NCBI GenBank assembly: GCA_021234155.1
Contig: JAJEKV010000064.1
Span: 2,728,001-2,792,000 of the forward strand
Origin: Isoetes taiwanensis
Lineage: Eukaryota > Streptophyta > Lycopodiopsida > Isoetales > Isoetaceae
Length of the DNA: 64,000 nucleotides
Reading direction: 5' to 3'
A program made the position numbers and the translations under genes. Each line of letters begins with the position of its first letter. The stretch's first letter is position 1. Positions 56,511-64,000 of this stretch are shown piece after piece. The notes beneath the pieces are model-generated. The model ran no database searches, had not been told where the DNA came from, and was given only the letters and a program-made list of their open reading frames with translations.

Positions 56511-58078
56511 GGAGGGGGGATAAGGGCATCAGGTGTTGCTGACCCATTCCCAGGGCCTCCTATTGCTGATTCTTCTGTTTGAGAGAGATTCCTGCACCCA
56601 GAATTCTCACCTGCATTATGAGAATGTACCAGTGCTTCTTTGTATTGGGCAATTGCTTCTTTGTATTGCTTCCTCCTACGTCTCTTAGCCGCACCCGAGG
56701 TACAAGATAGAAGAACTTGCAGGGCTATTCCACTTGACAGAGGCATATCATCAGCTGGGATTTCCCTGTTTGCTTGTAGGGTATCTACAGCCCCTACTCT
56801 GGTCTGGTTGTTAGTGGTCTGCATCAGAGCCACTGTTGTTTCTTGCTGCCCCGGACTGCTTTGGGGATGAAGAGAGTCTGGAGCCAGAGGAACCCTAGCC
56901 CTAGTATCATCAGCGGCCATGGATCCAGATGGCATTTGAGTGGTCAGCACTGGAGCCAGCCCCTCAGCCACGTTGGATGGGGCCACGTTGGATGGGGCCA
57001 GCTCACTAGCCATGTTTGTTGTAACAGCTTGCATGGTAGAGATGGAGACGTCTACCAACTTTCCTTTGCCCTTTCCGTTAGTGGGCAGTCTGTCCATGTC
57101 TAGCACCCTGTCACTATCTGGGTTGTCCTCTATCCTGCAGGCTTGGCCTTGCCCAGCTTTATCCCCAGATCTAACGCCAAATTTGTCACCTAGTTCTCTG
57201 ATTCTGAAGGGCTGGGGGTTTCTAGTGCCAAAGTTGGCAATGGGTCCTCTGGAGGAGGATCCCCGGAATCTCCTGGAGCGGTTAACCATCTGAAAACCGT
57301 CTGCATCAGTTTCTGCAACTGCTTGATTAGGCTGCTGAGTAGAATATGCCTTAGTGGAGGGACAGAGATTGCCTATGTGCAATCTGTTAGAGCAGTATTC
57401 GCAAATTGGCGGGAGTCCTTCAAGTTTCAACTTGAACACTATCTGTTCCTGGTGGTATCCCTTACAGGAGATAGTTTCAGGAATAGGCTTCAGCAGATCA
57501 ATCAACACACAGACCCTCGGGACTGCTTCTTGCCTATATTCAAGAGCCACGAATTCTCCAATCTGAGAGAAAAAAACCTTGAGAGCATCTTCATTCCAGT
57601 ATTCGCAGCTTAGGCCATTGAGAGGGGCCCAAACTGGGAATGGAAGTGCCTTGGGATTCTCAGCATTGAATGTAGGCTTCCACTTCTGGACATAGAATTC
57701 CCCAATCTCCGTAGAGATGATGCCCCTCCTCAGGAGGATTTCAACTTCTTTAGCTGCATTGGCTTCAACTAAGAAATAAGGCTCACCCAGCCAGATGATA
57801 CGGGGGAGAGATGGAGTTCTGCAAATCCTTTCCATTATCCTCCTGATCCCTGCCAGAGAAGGCGTTCCTCTAGTAACACAGCCTATCATACCAACCTGTT
57901 CTAACCTCCTGATTCTGTTTGCTACTGCAGAGAGATGCAGAGACAGATCCCCCTCAGCCTCTACTGTCACCTCTGGGATGACCTCCTTAGTGTGCTCTGC
58001 GAGAGCATTCCCATTCTCCATTTGCACTGTTTTGGCAAAACTCTCCTCCATTGAGATCGAAGAGTTCGACCTGGACAT
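56507..58078 (-). CDS. L1 ORF1 protein with DUF4283-like domain and CCHC zinc knuckle
   Basis: 523-codon open frame. ORF1 proteins bind L1 RNA and form the ribonucleoprotein. Residues about 85-215 resemble the plant DUF4283 region (W-A-P-L-N-G-L-S-C-E-Y-W-N-E-D-A). Residues 226-239 form a zinc knuckle C-E-Y-C-S-N-R-L-H-I-G-N-L-C (CX2CX4HX4C). The C-terminal part is low-complexity and polar. The stop overlaps the ORF2 start by ATGA. The frame may begin upstream, since related coding sequence continues to 58388 in another frame. Confidence 0.8.
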   Translation of the reverse strand: MSRSNSSISMEESFAKTVQMENGNALAEHTKEVIPEVTVEAEGDLSLHLSAVANRIRRLEQVGMIGCVTRGTPSLAGIRRIMERICRTPSLPRIIWLGEPYFLVEANAAKEVEILLRRGIISTEIGEFYVQKWKPTFNAENPKALPFPVWAPLNGLSCEYWNEDALKVFFSQIGEFVALEYRQEAVPRVCVLIDLLKPIPETISCKGYHQEQIVFKLKLEGLPPICEYCSNRLHIGNLCPSTKAYSTQQPNQAVAETDADGFQMVNRSRRFRGSSSRGPIANFGTRNPQPFRIRELGDKFGVRSGDKAGQGQACRIEDNPDSDRVLDMDRLPTNGKGKGKLVDVSISTMQAVTTNMASELAPSNVAPSNVAEGLAPVLTTQMPSGSMAADDTRARVPLAPDSLHPQSSPGQQETTVALMQTTNNQTRVGAVDTLQANREIPADDMPLSSGIALQVLLSCTSGAAKRRRRKQYKEAIAQYKEALVHSHNAGENSGCRNLSQTEESAIGGPGNGSATPDALIPPP

Positions 58079-58870
58079 TAGCTCCCAGAGTAGAGCAGTG
58101 GACTAGGAATGAGCCAATGGAACAGGGATCTGTTATTCCTAAACGCACCTCAAGAAAAGGTTGCCTGTTTATCCGGAACCAGGTAGATGTAACCCTACCA
58201 GCTAATGAGAAGAGATGTATCGGAAACTCTCTCTCTTGCACAAATGGAAGCCAAAGCTCACTTGAATATCCTGACAGCACTCCCCAAAATGTGTAATCTG
58301 CTGAATAAACTACTGCAAAATAGCTAAGAGGTTCTCCCTTTCTCCGACTGCCGCTTGTGGAGTTACTGTCGGTGATGGAACCTGTCATAGCTCATGGCTT
58401 GATATTCAGCCCGAGTAAACTTTTACCGTGATTTTCCCTTCAGACCACTCAGAGTGCACCAAGAAAGTTCCTGCTGCTGCTAAGTTTGGATTCCCCACGT
58501 ACTCACCCAGCCATTCACTTACTAGAAGATCAGGATAATCTGGGGTAACTCCCGCTTCCCCAACAAAGAACTGGTCTGGGAATACTTGCTCTATCACCAG
58601 CGCTTCCCACAAGTCCTCAAAAGAGGCTTCTAACCAACCACAACTGTAGTGTCCACCCTCGATTAGAATGGTGAAGATCCTGGAGTTCTTAGAACTGGCA
58701 GCCCTTAGTTCAGCCGGAAGAGGGACGCCCATGGGCCAGCCTAGTATAGCAGAAACAAGGCAAGCCCTATCAGGCCTGCAGTATCCCCAGTTCCGATTGA
58801 GCGAGTCGCAAGATCAGGAGGCGAGAGGAGGAAACGACGAGTAGTCTCCCATGTTGCCCAAGCCGCTCGC
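57987..58870 (-). pseudogene. L1 region upstream of ORF1: two related modules and 5' end
   Basis: Two open stretches, 58732-58406 and 58388-57987, in different frames. Both end with a similar pattern (G-T-F-L-V-H-S / G-S-F-L-V-H-C) and have aromatic-rich segments (L-W-E-A-L-V / L-W-L-P-F-V), suggesting a duplicated domain. I do not recognise it. It may be an N-terminal part of ORF1 separated by frameshifts, or a separate upstream ORF. 58740-58870 is GC-rich and likely 5' UTR. Confidence 0.4.
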
Positions 58871-58886
58871 ACACTGTCCAAATACA

Positions 58887-61317
58887 TCATTCAACCTGGT
58901 GCAAATGACCTTGCTTATCAGCTATGCTCCAGCTCTCCTTTGGCCCTGCTGTTCCGGACAAAACATCAACCACTTTGAGTAGTCGCTCATAAAATTTTCT
59001 GTCCCCTTTAGTAGGTGTTTCCAGCATTGTTTTAATGGCAGACCAAGACTTCCATTTTTGCAAGTCTTCTGCCCAAATATCTTGAAGGTAGTTGATACCT
59101 TTCTCTCTCCATCGAGCATATAACCTCGGATGTTGGAGGGCTAGAGCTGTGCCTCCACCAGTGCTCATGTGTTTACTCCACCATATTGAGAAGGAGCCCG
59201 CTTCCCAAGGGATGTCCTCAGAGGTAAAGTGGACTGCCACCTTTTTCCAGGCTGATAGCATGTATCTCATTAAGGGGGAAGTTCCTGCACCAATTTTCAG
59301 ATCAAAGTAGGCTGCGTTTGGCATCAACATTGGAGTGGCTGGTTTTCCGGTTGGATGGCATTTCTGCAGGTTATATCTTATGAAGCTCATTGCAGGCGAG
59401 TCTTCTCCCTGGAGAGCTCTCCAAACCTGTTTGGATGCAAGCACCTGTGCTTGAGTTTTAAAGTCTTTTAAACCTAGGCCTCCATCCTCTTTATTTCTGC
59501 ATACTTCTGACCACGCAATCTTGGATGCTCCACCCCATAGGAATCTTCTGATTATTGTCTCCATCTGCTTATAGACGTATTTCGGTCCCACTAAGACTGA
59601 TGAGAGGTAGATATGGGAGGCACCAAGGACTGCGTTGCATACAGCAGACCTCCCTGCTATAGAGAGAGCTTTGAGAGACCATATACATATTTTCTTTTTC
59701 AGCTTGTCTAGTATTGGGTTCCATAGCCCCTTCAATCCAAGATTGGGACTTAGTGGAAGACCAAGGAGTTTGAAGCCCTCTTGCCTAGCTAGGATCTTCA
59801 TATTGAGGACCTGCAAGCTTGGGTCGATGGCCTCATCAAATGGCCATATAATAGAACACTTGTTCTGATTCAGTTCCACCCCTGTGCAACTAGAGAACAG
59901 CTTTAAGCATTCCAGGAATTTTGGGATGCTACCATCGTCATATCTAACAAACATGAACGAATCATCTGCAAATTGCATTAGAGGTACCTGTTTGTTGGTT
60001 GCTTCTGGTAACACCAGCCCATTGACTGCGCCACTTTCCTGCTTCTTGCTGATCATACAGTTCAGTAGATATGCTACTATAAGAAATAGGTAGGGGGCCA
60101 GGGGGCAGCCCTGTCTGACCCCACGCCTGAGAGAGAATAGAGCAGATGGCCTGCCATTAATGAGTATCGAAGCGCTTGCTGATTGCAGAAGCCCTTGGAT
60201 CATTTCGATCGCACTTTGTGCCATTTGCATCTTTTGCAGGATTTTGATCAATGTGTCCCAATTTATAGTGTCAAATGCACGAGAGAAATCAAGTTTGAAG
60301 AGTATGCACTTCTGTTTGCTTTCTTTAGACCAATGCATACCTTCAGCGGCCACTAGGTAGTTATCATGTATACATCTTCGAGCCAAAAATGCTGTTTGCT
60401 CCTTTCCTATGATTCTGTTCAGGGCCATTTTTAATCTGTTTGCCATTAGCTTGGCTACTATCTTGTAGATGGTATTTGTAAGCGCTATTGGTCTCCATTC
60501 GTGAATGTGCTTTGGCCTGTCCACTTTTGGTACAAGTGTAATGAATCCGGTTGCCATTGCTGGATGCATCTTTTTTTGTACCCATATGTCTTTAATCACT
60601 GCCACTAGGTCGTGACCAAGTATGTCCCAAAATTCAGCAAAAAATTCTGGTGGAAGCCCGTCTGGGCCAGGCGATTTTCCATAGCTCATAGACACTAGAG
60701 TTTTGTGAACTTCCTCTGCTGAGATCTCTTGAGAGAGGGCATTGTTTTCATCTTCACTGAAGTTTTGCACTATGGTGTTTAGGCTGTCCATGGTGATCTG
60801 TTGGTGGTTGTCTGGTATCTTTTTCTCAGCAAAGAGATCCTTATATTTCTCCACAAAGTATTTTTCAATTTGCTTTGGGTCTGTGAGTAATGTCCCCTGA
60901 TTATCCCATACCTCGGTTATACCATTGATGGCTAATCTGGAGGTTGCCATCCTAAAGAAGAGTTTGGAGCTCTCTTGATCCACCTCCAAATAATGTTTCG
61001 TTTTGGACCTTACTGCTGCACCTTTTGCCTCGACTTCTTCGATAGCCTTAATTCTGTTCTCAAGTATCTCTTCCTGGGCATGGAGATTCGGGTCTTGAGG
61101 ATTTGCAACTAGCTGCTGCCTTACGAGCTTCATATTTCCATAAAGCTCATCTTTGGATTTTCTGAACTCTTGATTCTTTTTGGATCCCCAGCCTTTGATC
61201 CATCCTTTGATATCTTTGACCTTCTGGCACCACCTGTTCATACTTGGCAGGTTTGGATAGGAGGGAGATTGAGCCATAAATTTTCTAAATTCTGAACAGA
61301 ATTCTCCCTTGTTTAAG
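58887..61317 (-). CDS. L1 ORF2 reverse transcriptase segment
   Basis: 796 codons from the first Met at 61277, with the frame open a further 13 codons upstream to about 61317, so this is an internal part of ORF2 and that Met is not the native start. RT landmarks: P-G-P-D-G (203-207), L-V-P-K-V-D and W-R-P-I-A-L-T-N (about 248-268), catalytic Asp in L-D-F-S-R-A-F-D-T-I-N-W (about 329-340), R-R-G-V-R-Q-G-C-P-L-A-P (384-395), Q-F-A-D-D (435-439). Palm and thumb are complete and uninterrupted. The zinc-binding domain that should follow is on the opposite strand at 61321. The intact frame points to a young insertion. Confidence 0.9.
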
Positions 61318-61320
61318 TAG

Positions 61321-61915
61321 CTAGTGTTAAGCCCCTCTCAAAGCGAGCCAACATTGTTTGATGAATGAAGAACAGTTTCTGCCATGCCTGACCAGCAGCT
61401 GGAATTTATGGACCTCAAAGAAAATACAGTATTTTCTATGGCTCACATGGCAGGAAGGGGTACCGGTTCTTACCAGATTGAAGCAAAGAAAGATAATAGC
61501 AGACACTAGCTGTCCACTTGGTTGCCAAGAGGAGGAGGACCTGCACCATATGTTCTTCTGCCCAGCTATATTGCAATTCTGGCATTGGGCAATGCCCATT
61601 CTTGGTCTATCACCCCAGCAGCTACGATGGCCAGAAATAGCCATGCTACAAATGCCAAAGCTAAAAAGATCACTGATAGCAATTGCTTTATGGGGAGTAT
61701 GGCGGCATAGGTGTGAGGTGGCGAGAGGCAGCAAAGATATTGACATCAGAAGAATTACGGCTAACTTCAACTTTGACATCTCCCTCATGGCAATTGCGCA
61801 CCGCAGGAAATTTGGAGATGCATACGACCCGGATTTTGACACCATCGGGATGATGAAGGGATTCTATGAGCACTTTGTTTGCACATGGGCTGCCCAGGGG
61901 GCTGGTGATGACTAG
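61321..61915 (+). pseudogene. L1 ORF2 C-terminal zinc-binding (zf-RVT) domain, sense orientation
   Basis: Encodes the RT-associated zinc-binding module: I-Q-Y-F-L-W-L-T-W-Q, R-L-K-Q-R, C-P-L-G-C, E-D-L-H-H-M-F-F-C-P, F-W-H-W, followed by a basic C-terminal segment and stop. It is the continuation of the RT segment 58887-61317 but on the other strand. Only a few codons appear to be missing between them. Confidence 0.8.
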
Positions 61916-62039
61916 TCCAGGATAGGCTGAATTCAGATAGGGTCATGGATAATCACTGCTTTTAGGATAGGCGCCCTATTTGTTACAAGGGAGGTCATAC
62001 CCACTCCCTTGGGGCTTCAAGCTAGATCTGTCCATATGG

Positions 62040-62125
62040 GACATGTAACCCACTCTTTCTTTATATATAATATAAAAATCTTGCAATCAAAAAAAAAAAA
62101 AAAAAAAAAAAATAAGGTCACAGGT
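62040..62125 (+). other. L1 3' end: poly(A) tail and right target-site duplication
   Basis: An AT-rich 3' UTR end is followed by an A run (62089-62111) and the second copy of ATAAGGTCACAGGT (62112-62125). Copia coding sequence resumes directly after. Confidence 0.9.
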
Positions 62126-63245
62126 CAAGAAAATTTGGTTTGCAAATTAAGGAAAGCTCTGTATGATTTAAAACAAGCATCACGTGCTTGGTATAAGAAG
62201 ATGCATGCATTTCTTATTTCCGATGGTTACTTACCCACTCACTGGCGATGCAAATCTTTATTATAAAAAGTTGGTGTTGTCTTCACTTTCATTGCGCTTT
62301 TATGTTGATGATACTATTTTAGTATCGAATGATCTTCCGCTTAATAAGTGCAAGGCCAACCTTGGAGCTGCTTTGATATGGTTGATCTTGGTTCTATCAA
62401 ATCTTGTCTTGGACTTCAAATAGAACGCCAAGAAGGTTGCATAAGATTGAGTCAACCAAAATATATTTCCGAAGTTACTTGATAAATATGATATGACCAA
62501 TGCTAAACCTCTCGTTAACACCATTGGGGCCTAATGTTAAGTTGACTAAGCGGATGTGTCCTCAAATGGAAGTCGAAAGGCCTTGATATGGCTAACTATC
62601 CATACACAAGTCTTGTTGGTGCTCTAATGTACTTAGCACATGCTACGAGACCGGATATAAGTTATGTTGTTAACACATTGGGACAATTTATGTCTAAAAC
62701 TGTGGGGCATCAAGATTGGAATGCAAATTAAACGAAGTTCTTCGCTATCTTAAAGGCACTATAAATTATGCTTTGACATATGCTCGTCAAGATATAGGTT
62801 CCGATGGTTCACAGTTGGTTGGTTATACCGATGCTGATTGGGGAGGTTGTCCTGACACTTTTCGTTCCACAAGTGGTGCATGTTTCTTTATAGATCATTC
62901 TTTGATATCTTGGTACAAGAAGAAACAACATTGTGTTGCAAAGTTGTCTACTACATGAAGCGTAATATGTTGCCTAGTATGGCAAGTAGAGAGTTGGTAT
63001 GGTTACGCCGTCTACTTCAATCTTTTCAGGGGTTTTGATTGCCCAATGTTTTTATATTGTGATAATCAAAGTGCTATTTCGTTGACTAAGGATGAGATTT
63101 TCCATTCAAAATCTAAGCATATTGCGATTCATTATCACTACATTAAATTGAAGTCAAGAAAAGACAATTGTGTTACAAAGATTGTCCCTACGATAATATG
63201 ATAGCAGATATCAAACCATATATAAGTCATGTTCCTTTCCTATTT
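62112..63245 (+). pseudogene. pol: Copia RT/RNase H, second locus, right part (after L1 insertion)
   Basis: Continues the RT from L-V-C-K-L-R-K-A-L-Y-D through Y-V-D-D to RNase H (D-A-D-W-G-G, N-I-A-D-I-type end). It matches 20535-21640 but carries many small changes at CTG/CAG positions that shift the frame; the L1 to its left is almost free of such changes. It ends at the same copia-CSLD junction as the first locus. Confidence 0.85.
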
Positions 63246-63259
63246 TGTTTGATGCAAAA

Positions 63260-64000
63260 CCTACGGTTGACACAGGAAAAAAAGTCGATGTTAGCATGTG
63301 ACGTCGTGGTTCCCCTTTCTTGCTCGCAAGCAGCGCCCCCGGTCTATGATTTCTTCCTCTCGCTCTTCCCCTCATGGCTGATCCCGCTCTTATCCAAGCA
63401 CGGGAAGAAGAGCTTCAATCAGCCAATATGTAGCTATGCCAAGGGAAGATGACGATCCCGGGGGGTAAACTCAAAAATCAAATATCTAGTGCAAATGCCC
63501 CGCAATCCCAAAGAAATTACGCAGTTCGACCCACCCTGCACCCGTGATTGAGGAACTCAAAGTGGATGGAAGCACAAATAATACAACCCTCATTTGTTGT
63601 GGATCCCAGATTGCAAAGTAAAGCAGAGCAACAATTTGTGTCCAACACTATATTCATCGGAGGATTCAATGTACCTTTACCCGAGGGCATGTTCTAGATA
63701 AAATGATAGAATCTGGCGGCCCATCCGAAAATGGCTTATGCTAGAGGGAATGCCTCAGGCAATTTATGGATGTGATGGAAAGGCCATGAGGGATGAAAGG
63801 GGCGAGGATGTTCTTCCTTGTGAATGCGCCTTCAAAATCTGGCGGGATTGCTACTTTGATGCCATCAATAATGGGGAAAATGCCCCGGATGCAAGGAAAC
63901 TTTCAAGATTCTTGATCCCGATGGCCCTAATGCCGAAACTCTTCCTTTGCCAATTTGCCTAAGCCGATCGACGATATTGAGTAGAAGGTACTCTGAATTT
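63260..64000 (+). pseudogene. CSLD exon fragment, copy 2 (runs off the window)
   Basis: Matches 21670-22410: upstream region, then zinc finger with [19 protein letters not shown] and R-D-C-Y (about 63760-63870). Frames are broken by CTG/CAG-type changes; F-K-I-C is read F-K-I-W here. It ends at the window edge, so later exons cannot be judged. Confidence 0.75.

Larger units (their letters stand above)
55780..62111 (+). mobile_element. Near-complete L1 LINE with two inverted segments
   Basis: Inserted in copia RT with a 14-bp target duplication and a 3' poly(A) (62089-62111) on the plus strand. Three segments occupy the element in 5'-to-3' order: ORF1 plus endonuclease (55780-about 58870), linker plus RT (about 58880-61320), and zinc-binding domain plus 3' end (61321-62111). 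The first two are each inverted in place; only the last is in sense orientation. Boundaries fall between domains with little apparent sequence loss. A single inversion by twin priming would have given the reverse order of the first two segments. Confidence 0.85.

Overview
The window is nuclear DNA of a land plant with a large, repeat-rich genome. Evidence: Ty1/copia, Ty3/gypsy and L1-type retroelements, TIR elements, spliceosomal introns, and fragments of four plant gene families: a nepenthesin-like aspartic protease, an SBP-box (SPL) transcription factor, an RBR-type E3 ligase and a cellulose synthase-like D (CSLD) protein. The sequence does not fix the lineage. The size and nesting of the repeats would suit a fern or a gymnosperm.

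Layout. 1-9391 (protease on the minus strand, SPL on the plus strand, then a GGATCC-rich element) is repeated at 29199-38721 and in part at 47897-50946. An RBR-bearing block, 8979-10318, is repeated at 12687-14270. 10320-12688 is a minus-strand copia element (LTR, gag, protease, part of integrase). 13732-22410 (RBR fragment, SPL copy, copia, CSLD exon) is repeated at 50947-64000, where a 6.3-kb L1 element (55780-62111) has landed in the copia reverse transcriptase with a 14-bp target-site duplication. 24001-27960 is a GC-rich non-LTR element of another clade, itself interrupted by a 315-bp TIR element. 38723-45778 holds tandem and foldback repeats and a 4.1-kb element with unusual GC-palindromic terminal inverted repeats. 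46745-47896 is a second TIR element with perfect 26-bp ends.

Main observation. The copia family carries a spliceosomal-type intron (about 265 nt, GT-AG, U-rich 3' end) inside the protease active-site codons. Unspliced RNA ends shortly after the catalytic Asp-Ser-Gly. Removing the interval rebuilds the canonical D-S-G-A/S-T-Q-H-M motif in frame with integrase and reverse transcriptase. The intron is present in two full copies on opposite strands, and its 3' half in two more, so it appears to have been propagated with the element. This suggests a splicing switch between Gag-only and Gag-Pol expression.

Second observation. Repeat copies differ mostly at CAG/CTG sites, in a stereotyped way and in blocks. 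This is the plant CHG-methylation context and looks like basecalling error at modified cytosines. Many apparent frameshifts should therefore not be read as biological decay. Most genes here are fragments or pseudogenes. The best-preserved host-type gene is the protease at 33349-34677. No RNA genes or CRISPR arrays were recognised.
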